Notes: a model not told the origin generated them from the sequence alone. DNA of 64,000 nt from Aeromicrobium phragmitis (GCF_003674095.1 NZ_RDBF01000002.1:124001-188000), one strand, 5' to 3'; shown: positions 1-8,273, counted from the first letter of the stretch. Translations and numbers: made by a program.

Positions 1-55
1 GGTCGAAGAGACCGTCGTGGAGGACACGCCGGTCGAGCAGGAGCCACCGCGATGA
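1..55 (+). CDS. 3' end of an unidentified upstream gene (partial)
   Basis: Only the last 17 codons lie in the window. They are read in the frame starting at base 2 and end at TGA 53-55, giving an acidic, proline-containing tail (VEETVVEDTPVEQEPPR). The stop overlaps the ATG of the next gene at 52 (ATGA), so the two are probably co-transcribed and translationally coupled. The tail is low-complexity and does not identify the protein. It could be the disordered C-terminus of a membrane or cell-envelope protein, but that is a guess. Confidence 0.6.
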   Translation, partial: VEETVVEDTPVEQEPPR

Positions 56-1023
56 GGCGCGCCACGATGGTGGCCGGGGTGCTCGTGACCGCGTTGGCGT
101 TGACCGCGTGCGCGATCCCGCGTGAGCGCGCCGCCGAGGACCTCCGTCCGGCGAAGATCGCCGTCGCCCCCGTCGAGGTCGAGGACGTGGTCGCGAAGTA
201 CCGCGAGGTGCGGAGCGCCGCGGTCGACGCCCTCGACGCCAAGCCGCTGTCCACGGTGGAGGCCGGTCCCGTGCTGGCGGTCGACACCGGGACGTTCGAG
301 GTGGCCGAACTGCTCGAGCGCGAGGAGTTCGCGCTCGACGGTCCGTTCACCGTCGAGACCACGATGTTGCCTCGGTTCAGCAGGTATCCGCTCTGGTTCG
401 CGGCGCTCGTTCGCGACGAGGAGACCGGGCGCCGTCAGCTCCAGGTGTACGAGCGGACGACCGCGGCCGACCCCTGGCTGTTGACCGCGAACCCCGAACT
501 CGCCGGTGACACGCCGCTTCCCGAGATGCGCCGCGTCGGTGACGCGACACGACGGGTGGGGGTCGATGACGGCGCGGGCATGGCGGCCGCGCCGCTCACC
601 GCGTTGCAGGCGCTGGCCGCGGCGCTCGATGAGCCGGAAGCGGAGGAGTCGGCCGCGTGGGCCGAGGATCCCTTCGTCGTTCAGATGCGGGAGACGGCCA
701 CCAAGAACGCCGAACTCGAGGGCAGCAACTTCGCGCAGAGCTGGGCCGCCGACGAGCAGGTGTACGCCTTGCGCACCGCCGACGGTGGTGCCTTGGTGTT
801 CGGCACCCTCCTGCGGCAGGACACGTTCGACGTCGAGGCGGGGCTTCGCGTCACCTGGCCCGAAGACTCACCGCAGCGCGCGTTCTGGCCCGATGGTGTC
901 GTGGGGCGCGGGTCGCTGCGCTACTACCACCAGGTGCTGGTCCGGGTCCCCCCGGCCGGCTCGAACGAGTCGGCGGCCACCTTGGGCACGTTCGGGGGAG
1001 TCGTCGGTTCGGCAGGTCAGTGA
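52..1023 (+). CDS. Predicted lipoprotein of unknown function
   Basis: This 323-residue protein begins with a lipoprotein signal: two arginines, a hydrophobic stretch, then LALTAC with the lipidated cysteine at about residue 20. It is therefore expected to be anchored on the outer face of the membrane. The body has no catalytic motif I recognise. It resembles a group of actinobacterial lipoproteins of unknown role with a PRFSRYPLWF-type segment, here near residue 105. The start at 52 is supported by the lipobox spacing and by the ATGA overlap with the preceding gene, which suggests the two products act together. The next gene, on the opposite strand, ends six bases after this stop, so this gene is the last of its transcript. 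Confidence 0.7.
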   Translation: MRRATMVAGVLVTALALTACAIPRERAAEDLRPAKIAVAPVEVEDVVAKYREVRSAAVDALDAKPLSTVEAGPVLAVDTGTFEVAELLEREEFALDGPFTVETTMLPRFSRYPLWFAALVRDEETGRRQLQVYERTTAADPWLLTANPELAGDTPLPEMRRVGDATRRVGVDDGAGMAAAPLTALQALAAALDEPEAEESAAWAEDPFVVQMRETATKNAELEGSNFAQSWAADEQVYALRTADGGALVFGTLLRQDTFDVEAGLRVTWPEDSPQRAFWPDGVVGRGSLRYYHQVLVRVPPAGSNESAATLGTFGGVVGSAGQ

Positions 1024-1029
1024 GCCGGA

Positions 1030-1890
1030 TCATTCCGGTTGCAGCGGCGCCTCGCGGTACGCCGGCAGGGTTCCGGTCTCGACCGCTTCGAGCAACTCGG
1101 CCGTCGCGCCCGTCGCCCGCTCTCGGACGGTGTCGAGATCGCACCAGTGCACCGCCTTGATCTCGCTGCGCTGCAGTGCCATGGCCTGAACCGCCTCGCT
1201 GGAGACCGTGCCGAGATCGAAGACGAACAGGCAGGCGTCGTCCCATCCTCGCCACGGCGGAAGCCAGTTCATCGTGACGAGCTGTTGGACCTCGACGGCG
1301 ATGCCGAGCTCTTCGTGGAGCTCGCGCACCAACCCGGTCGCGGGCGATTCGCCGACCTCGACGACGCCGCCGGGCAGGTCCCACTCGCGCTTGTAGGTCA
1401 GTTCGCACAGGAGATAGCGCCCGCGTTCGTCGCGCAGGAGGCCCTGGCCGATCACCCGTTTGCGCGGCAACCCAGCGTTGAGGATCGCGATGAAACCGTC
1501 GCGGGTCGCGATCGGGGGGTCATTGACCAGCCGCGCGACGGTGACGGTGTCCTGCCCGTCGGCCTGGCGCGCGATGCCCTCCCGTCGCAGCCCGGCGATC
1601 GAGGCGGCGCGCAGGTCAGCGGGGGAATCAGCGTCGACCTGCGCCCATACGCGGTGCCATCCCAGCTCGCTGAAGGCGTGATGGATGCCGAGCCGAAGGG
1701 CGCGACTGGCGAGGAGCGGTTCGGCGCGGTGACCGAAGTTCCACCGCAGCGTTCCCACGTGCTTGCCCTCGGGCCGCAGTGCGACGGTGCCGATGCGTTC
1801 GTCGTCGACGAGGACCGCGAAGCCGATGAACTCCGACGAGCCCGACGTCGGCTGCAGGGTCAGCTCACCGTCGCTCAGTGCCTCAGTCAC
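1030..1890 (-). CDS. GNAT-like / Nudix hydrolase fusion protein
   Basis: This is a 286-residue two-domain protein. Residues about 1-120 look like a GNAT acetyltransferase fold: a VALRPEGKHVGTLRW strand/turn, an HRVWAQVDADSPADLRAA segment and an SIAGLRREGIAR C-terminal motif. Residues about 130-270 are a Nudix hydrolase with an intact Nudix box between G175 and I197. The box matches Gx5Ex7REUxEExGU exactly, so the hydrolase half should bind metal and cleave a nucleoside-diphosphate-linked substrate. The GNAT half lacks an obvious QxxGxG/A acetyl-CoA loop and may be degenerate or regulatory. It is transcribed convergently with the upstream lipoprotein and divergently from the membrane protein at 1956, with a 65-base gap. 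The substrate is unknown. Domain order is clear; function is inferred only at superfamily level. Confidence 0.8.
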   Translation of the reverse strand: MTEALSDGELTLQPTSGSSEFIGFAVLVDDERIGTVALRPEGKHVGTLRWNFGHRAEPLLASRALRLGIHHAFSELGWHRVWAQVDADSPADLRAASIAGLRREGIARQADGQDTVTVARLVNDPPIATRDGFIAILNAGLPRKRVIGQGLLRDERGRYLLCELTYKREWDLPGGVVEVGESPATGLVRELHEELGIAVEVQQLVTMNWLPPWRGWDDACLFVFDLGTVSSEAVQAMALQRSEIKAVHWCDLDTVRERATGATAELLEAVETGTLPAYREAPLQPE

Positions 1891-1955
1891 GGTCCCGAGG
1901 CTACCTGGTGCCGACGGGGCTGCCCGGCGCCGTGATCGTGTGATGGAATCAGCCC

Positions 1956-3023
1956 ATGCCCGTCCCGGACGCCCCTCGCGTCGCCTCGGCGACCGCCCGC
2001 TGGGCGTTGCCCGACCTCGCCCGGGGCTTCGCGATCGTGGCGATGCTCATCGCTCACGCCCAGGTGTTGATTCCTGAGCGGCCCGAGTTCGTGAGCGAGA
2101 TCTTCGCCCGACTCAACGACGTCGCGTCGCCGCTGTTCGGTCTCGTCATGGGGATGTCCGCCGCCATCATGCTTCGGTCGAACAGCGAGCCGGCGTGGCG
2201 AGTCGTGTGGCACAACGTCCTGCGCGGCGGCGTGCTCATCGGCCTCGGAGTCTGGCTCGAGACGTGGGGGAGCTGGGTGGCGATCGTGCTCGCGATCCTC
2301 GGTTGCCTTCTCGTCGTCGGTACGCCGGTTTTGCTGCTGGGAGGCCGCGCCGTGGCGGCGATCGCGGTCGTGGTCTTCGTCGCCGCCCCGGTCGTCAACG
2401 ATGCTGTGCAGCGGGCGATCGACTGGCCCGGCGGATACCACGCCGACATCGCCAACTCTCCGAATCCCGGGGAACTCCTCGTCCGATGGTTCATCGCCGA
2501 TCCCCACTACCGGGTGACGTCACTGCTGCCGTTCTTCCTTGCGGGAGCGCTGCTGGCCTGGAGCGGGACGGCCCGCCGTCCGGACCCGAGCTGGTCGCTG
2601 GCGGCCGTCTGCGTCGGGGGCGGGCTCGAACTCGTCGCGACGTGGTGGCGTGCGGCGCTCGGCGACGTGGTGGAATCCGGGTCGCTGCCCGATGCGGTGC
2701 ACGACGCGGCACTCGTGACGCTCGCGTTGGGGGTGTGCGGTCTGCTGGTGGCGTGGCGCCCTGCGGAACCGGTCCTTCGTCCGCTGCGCGAGCTCGGCAC
2801 GGTCGCGCTGTCGCTGTACGTGCTGCAGATCGCCATCATCGCATGGCTGAACCGCGATGAATTGCGACCGGTGCTCGAGAACGACTGGTCCGGGTGGTGG
2901 CTCATCGTCCTCGGCGTCGCGGTGGCCGGCTGGGCCTGGGCGCACTGGGTGGGCCGCGGACCGGTGGAATGGCTGACCGGCATCGTGTCCGGCCGCTACC
3001 GCCGGAGCCGCGAAACCCGTTGA
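1956..3023 (+). CDS. Acyltransferase-like polytopic membrane protein (DUF418/DUF1624-like)
   Basis: The 355-residue protein is largely hydrophobic, with about nine or ten membrane segments. The N-terminus carries a LARGFAIVAMLIAHAQ motif and an SPLFGLVMGMSAA segment. These are typical of the DUF1624/DUF418 and heparan-alpha-glucosaminide acetyltransferase-like families, which are thought to move acyl groups across or onto envelope molecules. A histidine in the first membrane helix (IAHAQ) fits that class. No partner gene for glycan synthesis is adjacent, so the substrate cannot be named. The stop codon lies inside the left arm of a palindrome at 3018-3080 that probably ends transcription here. 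Membrane location is secure; enzymatic role is inference. Confidence 0.7.
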   Translation: MPVPDAPRVASATARWALPDLARGFAIVAMLIAHAQVLIPERPEFVSEIFARLNDVASPLFGLVMGMSAAIMLRSNSEPAWRVVWHNVLRGGVLIGLGVWLETWGSWVAIVLAILGCLLVVGTPVLLLGGRAVAAIAVVVFVAAPVVNDAVQRAIDWPGGYHADIANSPNPGELLVRWFIADPHYRVTSLLPFFLAGALLAWSGTARRPDPSWSLAAVCVGGGLELVATWWRAALGDVVESGSLPDAVHDAALVTLALGVCGLLVAWRPAEPVLRPLRELGTVALSLYVLQIAIIAWLNRDELRPVLENDWSGWWLIVLGVAVAGWAWAHWVGRGPVEWLTGIVSGRYRRSRETR

Positions 3024-3080
3024 GTGTGACGTTCGGCAGGGAGAACGGGCGATATCACCGGCCAAACGTCACACTCAACG
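3018..3080. repeat. Palindromic repeat, family 1 copy A (probable bidirectional terminator)
   Basis: Arms 3018-3037 and 3061-3080 are complementary over 20 bases with one mismatch (core TGAGTGTGACGTT) and enclose a 23-base loop. The left arm contains the stop codon of the membrane-protein gene, and the element sits between convergent genes. A second copy with the same core lies at 17161-17227. Confidence 0.85.
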
Positions 3081-3092
3081 CGTTGGCGCAGC

Positions 3093-3350
3093 CTAGGCGT
3101 CGAGGTCGGACTCGACGAGTTCGGCGATCTTCTCCATGACGCTCGCGTCGTCGCTCTCGACGGTGACCTCGTCGCCCTTCTTCGCGCCGAGCGTCATGAT
3201 GAGCAGCGCCGAACCGGCGTCGACGGGCTGTCCGCCGGCGGTGGCGAGCGTCACGGGAACGCCGGCCTCGCTTGCCGCCTGCGCGATGGTGGAGGCGGGG
3301 CGGGCGTGCAGACCGACGGACGAACCGACGGTCACGGTCTTACTGGGCAT
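3093..3350 (-). CDS. ptsH: Phosphocarrier protein HPr
   Basis: This is the 85-residue cytosolic phosphocarrier of the phosphoenolpyruvate:sugar phosphotransferase system. It passes phosphate from enzyme I to the sugar-specific EIIA domain. The active-site histidine is H15 in VGLHARPAS, the family signature. The serine corresponding to regulatory Ser46 is present at S47 (GSALLIMTLG), but the lysine usually before it is glycine, so control by HPr kinase is doubtful, as expected for actinobacteria. Length is normal. It starts ten bases after the fruA stop on the same strand, so fruA and ptsH form one transcript. Enzyme I (ptsI) and 1-phosphofructokinase are not adjacent and must be encoded elsewhere. 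Confidence 0.95.
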   Translation of the reverse strand: MPSKTVTVGSSVGLHARPASTIAQAASEAGVPVTLATAGGQPVDAGSALLIMTLGAKKGDEVTVESDDASVMEKIAELVESDLDA

Positions 3351-3360
3351 GACGGTCCTC

Positions 3361-5418
3361 TCAGGCGTTGACGGGCGCGGTGGCCCCGGACGACGCGGCC
3401 GGCTCGCGGCGGCCGAACTGCTTGGCCGCCGTCACGGCGATCGCACTGACGACGGTACCGGCGACGATCGAGACGAAGAACCACAGGACCTGGTCGACGG
3501 CGAAGAACACGAAGACGCCGCCGTGCGGAGCGGCGAGGGTGACTCCGGTGCCCATGGCCATGGCACCGGCGACCGCCGAACCGAGCATCATCGAGGGGAT
3601 CACCCGCAGCGGGTCGGCGGCGGCGAAGGGGATCGCCCCTTCGGAGATGAACGCCGCGCCGAGTAGCCAGGCGGCCTTGCCGTTCTCGCGCTCCTCCTCG
3701 GTGTAGAGGCGGGGACGCAGCGCCGTCGACAGGGCCAGCGCGAGGGGCGGCGTCATGCCCGCGATCATCACGGCGGCCATGATCTTGAGCTGGGTGGCGT
3801 CGCCGGAGGCGATGGCGTCGGCGGTGAGGCCCGTCGTCGCGAAGACGTACGCCGCCTTGTTGACGGGACCACCGAGGTCGAAGGCCATCATGAGGCCGAG
3901 GATCGCGCCGAGCACCAGCGCCGAGCCACCGCTGAGGCCGTTCAGCCAGTCGGTGAGTGCGGAGCTGGCGTCGGCGATGGGCCGACCGATGAGCAGCAGC
4001 ATGAGCAGGCCGACCACCAGGGTGGTCACGAGGGGGATGATCACGACCGGCATGAGCCCGGCGAGCCAGCGCGGTGCCTCGCGCCGGGTGAACCAGCCGG
4101 CCACCATGCCGGCCAGCAGACCGCCGGCGATACCGCCGAGGAAGCCCGCGCCGATCTGGTTCGCGAGGAACCCGACGACGAATCCGGGCGCGATTCCGGG
4201 ACGGTCGGCCATCGCGTAGGCGATGTAACCCGACAGCGCCGGGACGAGGAAGCTGAACGCCCAGGACCCGAGCAGGAACAGCAGCGCACCGAGGTAGGCC
4301 AGCAGCGGGCTGCCGAACAGCGTGTGCTCGAAGGGTTCGGGCAGATTGGTCAGCGAGTTGTCCTGAAGGATCGTCGACGCCGCGTCGCCGGCGACCTCGT
4401 AACCGGCGAGCAGGAAGCCGAGGGCGATCAGCAGGCCGCCGGCGGCGACGAACGGGATCATGTAGCTGACGCCGGTCAGGAGCCACTGCCGCAATTTGAA
4501 ACCGAACGAAGCGTGCTCGTCGCTGCCGGCACCGGCGGACGAGGTGCCCCCGCGGACCGGGCTGACGGTGCGGGCGTCGGGGTCAGCGGCAGCGGCCAGC
4601 GCCTCGCGCACCAGACCGTCGGCGTCGTCGATTCCGCGCTTCACTCCGCTCTCGACGACGGGCTTGCCGACGAAACGCTGCTTGTCCTTGACTCCCACGT
4701 CGGTGGCGAAGATGACCGCGCCGGCGCGCTCGACGGTCTCCGGATCGAGCCGCTTGCTGCCGGAGGAGCCTTGCGGCTCGACGTGCAACTCCACCCCTGC
4801 CTCGCGCGCCGCCCGCTCGAGCGCCTCCGCTGCCATGTAGGTGTGGGCGATGCCCGTGGGGCAGGACGTGACGGCGACTAGCGAGACCGGCTCCGAGGCC
4901 TCCTCGGTCTCGACCGCGTCCGACGTCGGCTCGTCCGCGGACTCGTCGGCCGCCGAAGGAGTGGGCAACGCGGGGGCGACTGCCTCGTCGACGAGCGCGA
5001 CGATCTCCTCGGGCGTGGTCGCCGAGCGCAGGGCCGCCGTGAAGTCCGAACGCACGAGTGCGCGAGCGAGCGCCGACAGCAGGGCGAGGTGATCGGCGTC
5101 GCCCTCGGCGGGGGCCGCGATGAGGAAGACGAGCTCTGCCGGCCCGTCCGGCGCGCCGAAGGGTGCAGGAGCGCTCAACCGGGCGAACGCGAGCGACGCC
5201 TCCCGCACGGCGGCCGAACGGCAGTGGGGGATGGCGATGCCACCAGGTAGTCCGGTCGCGGACTGGCCCTCGCGCTTGAGCGCGTCGGCCGCGAGGCCGA
5301 CGGCGTCCGCGCGTCCGGCGTCCTCGACCCGCTGGGCGAGCGCCGTGATGACGGAGCGGGGGTCGGCGCCCAGGTCGACATCGAGGGCGACGAGGTCCGA
5401 GACGATGAGGTCGGTCAT
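3361..5418 (-). CDS. fruA: Fructose-specific PTS permease, EIIABC fusion
   Basis: This 685-residue membrane permease imports fructose and phosphorylates it, normally to fructose 1-phosphate. Domains in order are EIIA (about 1-150), with phospho-accepting H65 in GIAIPHCRS; an acidic linker (about 151-178); EIIB (about 179-280), with phospho-cysteine C186 in VTSCPTGIAHTYMAAEA; and EIIC (about 320-670), with many membrane helices and an FDLGGPVNKAAY segment. The reading frame stays open far upstream, opposite the enoyl-CoA hydratase gene. I chose ATG 5418 because homology begins there (MTDLIVSDLV) and an AAAGAAGA ribosome site precedes it. It is co-transcribed with ptsH. A promoter with a palindrome in its spacer lies in the divergent region. 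No fruK or fruR neighbour is seen, which is unusual for a fru operon. Confidence 0.93.
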   Translation of the reverse strand: MTDLIVSDLVALDVDLGADPRSVITALAQRVEDAGRADAVGLAADALKREGQSATGLPGGIAIPHCRSAAVREASLAFARLSAPAPFGAPDGPAELVFLIAAPAEGDADHLALLSALARALVRSDFTAALRSATTPEEIVALVDEAVAPALPTPSAADESADEPTSDAVETEEASEPVSLVAVTSCPTGIAHTYMAAEALERAAREAGVELHVEPQGSSGSKRLDPETVERAGAVIFATDVGVKDKQRFVGKPVVESGVKRGIDDADGLVREALAAAADPDARTVSPVRGGTSSAGAGSDEHASFGFKLRQWLLTGVSYMIPFVAAGGLLIALGFLLAGYEVAGDAASTILQDNSLTNLPEPFEHTLFGSPLLAYLGALLFLLGSWAFSFLVPALSGYIAYAMADRPGIAPGFVVGFLANQIGAGFLGGIAGGLLAGMVAGWFTRREAPRWLAGLMPVVIIPLVTTLVVGLLMLLLIGRPIADASSALTDWLNGLSGGSALVLGAILGLMMAFDLGGPVNKAAYVFATTGLTADAIASGDATQLKIMAAVMIAGMTPPLALALSTALRPRLYTEEERENGKAAWLLGAAFISEGAIPFAAADPLRVIPSMMLGSAVAGAMAMGTGVTLAAPHGGVFVFFAVDQVLWFFVSIVAGTVVSAIAVTAAKQFGRREPAASSGATAPVNA

Positions 5419-5477
5419 GACGTCTTCTTTCCCAAGCCACGTTCGTGGATATGTGTGTGTTTGTGTGGCTTCATGTG

Positions 5478-5507
5478 AGTTTGCGACGTGGGTCACGTCT
5501 CTGTCAA
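5478..5507 (-). promoter_or_regulatory. Candidate fruA promoter with internal palindrome
   Basis: On the minus strand, TTGACA (5507-5502) and CAAACT (5483-5478) are 18 bases apart and form a plausible -35/-10 pair. The spacer contains the perfect hyphenated palindrome GACGTGACCCACGTC (plus-strand 5485-5499), which would suit a repressor. The regulator is not known. A GT-rich tract lies just downstream. Confidence 0.5.
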
Positions 5508-5577
5508 CTCCACGCGCGGGACATGGCACGATGCAGAAGGTAGACGGCGGGAAGCGCCGAGAGGAAAGGACGCGGTA

Positions 5578-6357
5578 GTGGGAGAGTACGCACGGCTCGA
5601 GGTCGCCGACGGTGTCGGAACGCTTCGCCTGGACCGTCCCAAGATGAACGCCCTCGACGCCCAGATGCAGGAGGAGATCGTCGAGGCCGCCCGGGAGGCA
5701 GACCGGCGCGAGGACGTCGCCGCCGTCGTGGTCTACGGCGGGGAACGGGTCTTCGCCGCCGGCGCGGACATCAAGGAGATGGCGGCGATGGGCTACCGCG
5801 CGATGCTCGCGCACGGCCACCTGCTTCAGGAGTTCACCCGTGCTCTCGCGGCCATCGGCAAGCCCACGGTGTCCGCCATCACCGGCTTCGCTCTCGGCGG
5901 CGGGTGCGAGGTCGCGCTCGCGACCGACGTGCGGTTCTGTGCCGACAACGCCAAGCTGGGTCAGCCCGAGATCCTCCTCGGGATCATCCCCGGTGCCGGC
6001 GGCACTCAGCGCCTGGCCCGTCTCGTCGGACCGGCGAAGGCCAAGGAGCTCATCTACACGGGGCGCTTCGTCGACGCCGACGAGGCCCTGCGCATCGGAC
6101 TCGTCGACGCCGTTCATCCGGCCGACCGTGTCTACGACGAGGCGCTCTCCTGGGCGCGGCAGTTCGTCGGCGGTCCCGCGCTCGCACTGCGCGTCGCCAA
6201 GGACGTGGTCGATCGCGGGCTCGAGACCGATCTGCAGACGGGACTCGAGATCGAGCGGGCCGGATTCACCGGGCTGTTCGCGACCGACGACCAGAAGGCC
6301 GGTATGGCGTCCTTCATCGAGAACGGCCCGGGCAAGGCCACCTTCAGCGGGCGCTGA
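5578..6357 (+). CDS. Enoyl-CoA hydratase (crotonase family)
   Basis: This 259-residue cytosolic enzyme is predicted to add water to trans-2-enoyl-CoA in fatty-acid beta-oxidation. It carries the oxyanion-hole segments AAGADIKEM and GFALGGGCE. Both catalytic glutamates of true hydratases are present, one in GGGCE and one in GQPEILLGIIPGAGGT. This distinguishes it from isomerases that keep only one of them. The frame is open upstream to 5488, but GTG 5578 is preferred because GAGGAAAGGA lies just before it and family alignment begins at EYARLEV. It is divergent from fruA. The coiled-coil membrane protein starts three bases after its stop and etfBA follows, a setting consistent with acyl-CoA oxidation. 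Confidence 0.92.
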   Translation: MGEYARLEVADGVGTLRLDRPKMNALDAQMQEEIVEAAREADRREDVAAVVVYGGERVFAAGADIKEMAAMGYRAMLAHGHLLQEFTRALAAIGKPTVSAITGFALGGGCEVALATDVRFCADNAKLGQPEILLGIIPGAGGTQRLARLVGPAKAKELIYTGRFVDADEALRIGLVDAVHPADRVYDEALSWARQFVGGPALALRVAKDVVDRGLETDLQTGLEIERAGFTGLFATDDQKAGMASFIENGPGKATFSGR

Positions 6358-6360
6358 CCC

Positions 6361-7305
6361 ATGGACGCCCCCGACGACAAGGCGCGGGCGCGCCAACTGC
6401 GCGCCGAGGCTCGTCGACGCCGCCGGGACGAAGCGCTGCGGCGCTACCAGGAGCGGACCGAGCGGCGCACTGAGCGAGACGCGCTGCACGAGGCGCAGCG
6501 TGCCGCGGCGGAGCGCCTGGAACGGGCTCAGGCCGAGGCGCGCGCACAGCTCGAGGCCGAACGGCTCGCCGCGGATGCCGCGGAGCGGGAGGCGGCCGAG
6601 CGCCGTGCCGAAGAGGAGGCCGAGCAGCGTCGGGCCGAGGAGGCCGAACGGCTCGCCGCGGAAGCCGCGGAGCGGGAGGCGGCCGAGCGCCGTGCCGAAG
6701 AGGACGAGCGGCGGCGGGTCGAGGAGACCGTCGTCGTCGAGCCGATCGAGGAGCCGGAGCAGGAGCAGCAGCCGGTGGAGCCTACGGTCGTTCTCCGGGA
6801 CGAGTCACCTGCCCACGGCGCGGAGCCCGCGGGACCTGACGCGACCGAACCGGACCCGGTCGTCGAACGAGCCGACGAGCCGCCGGGCGAGAGTGATCGC
6901 GACGACGCCGATGCGTCGAGCATGACGGTCGGGTTGCCCGCCGCGCCGCGGGAGTTCGCGACCCAGCCACGCGACGAGCGGGCCGTCCCGGCGCCGCCCA
7001 GCCCCCGTCGCTCACTGCTGGTGCGAATCGTACGGCTCCTCGGTTCGCTCGCGGTCGCGCTGGGAAGCCTGGCCTCCATCCTTCTCGCGCTCGGAGCGCT
7101 CACGCTGGCGTTGGGGGAGCGGCCGGTGCGGATCTTCGAGGCGATCGAGCCGCTGTGTCGGACATTGGCGCTCGGCACGGGAGCGGAGCTTTCCCCCCTC
7201 GACACGCTCGTCACGTGGATCGTCGCGGCGATCGCCTACCTCATCATCGGGTTCGCACTCCAGGCGTTCTCCCGGCAGATCACCGGACGGCGGCGGCGGG
7301 TGTGA
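6361..7305 (+). CDS. Coiled-coil membrane protein with internal repeat, unknown function
   Basis: The 314-residue protein starts three bases after the hydratase stop. Residues about 1-125 are extremely rich in Glu, Ala and Arg and should form a long charged helix or coiled coil. Within this part, a block starting AERLAA is duplicated with an 87-base (29-residue) period (bases about 6553-6616 and 6640-6703). Residues about 126-215 are acidic and probably disordered. Two hydrophobic segments follow near the C-terminus: LAVALGSLASILLALGALTL, about residues 228-250, and WIVAAIAYLIIGFALQAF, about 285-303. The likely topology is a cytoplasmic N-terminal arm on a two-helix membrane anchor. No known domain was recognised. 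Its place between an enoyl-CoA hydratase and etfBA may be incidental. Confidence 0.65.
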   Translation: MDAPDDKARARQLRAEARRRRRDEALRRYQERTERRTERDALHEAQRAAAERLERAQAEARAQLEAERLAADAAEREAAERRAEEEAEQRRAEEAERLAAEAAEREAAERRAEEDERRRVEETVVVEPIEEPEQEQQPVEPTVVLRDESPAHGAEPAGPDATEPDPVVERADEPPGESDRDDADASSMTVGLPAAPREFATQPRDERAVPAPPSPRRSLLVRIVRLLGSLAVALGSLASILLALGALTLALGERPVRIFEAIEPLCRTLALGTGAELSPLDTLVTWIVAAIAYLIIGFALQAFSRQITGRRRRV

Positions 7306-7336
7306 CCCAGGACACTGCGCGCTGAGCGGTGGCGTA

Positions 7337-7398
7337 GTTAACCTGTGGGTAACATCGCTCGTTAAGAAAGGGTCGCCTCACCCTGTGAATTCTTCACA
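7337..7398 (+). promoter_or_regulatory. Palindromes in the etfBA leader
   Basis: In the 173-base gap before etfB, GTTAACCTGTGGGTAAC (7337-7353) is an imperfect palindrome containing a TAACAT box. TGTGAATTCTTCACA (7384-7398) is a perfect 15-base hyphenated palindrome. Both are candidate operators for a regulator of electron-transfer flavoprotein synthesis. No regulator can be assigned. The gap holds no other gene. Confidence 0.4.
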
Positions 7399-7478
7399 TG
7401 GCAAGGTTGATCCGACCAGTCGTCAGACTGCCGTGGGTCCCAGCCGGGCTCACGCCCCGATTTCACAGGAGGGTCCTC

Positions 7479-8258
7479 GTGACCAAGATCGTTGTCGCTG
7501 TGAAGTACGTGCCGGACGCCACGGCCGACCGCACGTTCGAAGCCGATAACACCGTCGACCGCGAGAACGTCGACGGACTGCTGTCCGAGCTCGACGAGTA
7601 CGCCGTCGAACAGGCTTTGCAGGTCGTCGAGGCCGGCGAGGGTGAGGTCACCGTGCTCACGGTCGGTCCCGCCGATGCCGCCGATGCCGTACGCAAGGCG
7701 CTGCAGATGGGTGCCGACTCCGGTGTTCACGTCGAGGACGACGCGATCGCGGGTTCGGATGCCTTCGCGACGTCGCTCGTGCTCGCCAAGGCGATCGAGA
7801 AGCTCGAGTACGACATGGTGTTCTTCGGCATGGCCTCCACCGACGGGTCGATGGGCGTTGTTCCCACGCTCGTGGCCGAGCGGCTGGGTCTGCCGGCCGT
7901 GACGTACGCGTCCGAGGTCAGCGTCGACGGCGACACCGTCACGATCCGCCGCGACAGCGACGCCGCCACCCAGGAGATCGAGGCCAGCGGCAAGGTCGTC
8001 GTGAGCGTCACCGACCAGACCGGCGAGGCTCGCTACCCGTCGTTCAAGGGCATCATGGCCGCCAAGAAGAAGCCGGTCGAGGAGTGGACGCTCGCCGATC
8101 TGGGCATCGACGCGAGCGAGGTCGGCCTGGACAACGCCTGGACCAAGGTCGAGTCCTACACCCCGCGCCCGCCGCGCACGGCCGGCGAGATCGTCACCGA
8201 CGAGGGAGACGGCGGCACCAAGCTCGTCGAGTTCCTCGCCTCCAAGAAGTTCGTGTGA
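7479..8258 (+). CDS. etfB: Electron transfer flavoprotein, beta subunit
   Basis: This is the 259-residue beta subunit of the ETF heterodimer. ETF takes electrons from acyl-CoA dehydrogenases and passes them to ETF:quinone oxidoreductase. The protein begins MTKIVVAVKYVPD, contains the AMP-site region with DGSMGVVPTLVAERLGLPAV, and ends with the VEEWTLADLGI tail of the family. The frame is open further upstream, but GTG 7479 is chosen because a perfect AGGAGG (7467-7472) precedes it and the family N-terminus starts there. etfA follows after 15 bases, so the pair is co-expressed. The same etfB-etfA order is known from mycobacteria. Confidence 0.96.
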   Translation: MTKIVVAVKYVPDATADRTFEADNTVDRENVDGLLSELDEYAVEQALQVVEAGEGEVTVLTVGPADAADAVRKALQMGADSGVHVEDDAIAGSDAFATSLVLAKAIEKLEYDMVFFGMASTDGSMGVVPTLVAERLGLPAVTYASEVSVDGDTVTIRRDSDAATQEIEASGKVVVSVTDQTGEARYPSFKGIMAAKKKPVEEWTLADLGIDASEVGLDNAWTKVESYTPRPPRTAGEIVTDEGDGGTKLVEFLASKKFV

Positions 8259-8273
8259 GTAGGAGCCTGAATC

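Noticed and set aside
5419..6489. Upstream extension of the fruA reading frame to more than 1000 residues
   Set aside because: The extra part is antisense to the enoyl-CoA hydratase gene, has no family match, and ATG 5418 has a ribosome site and the correct EIIA N-terminus.
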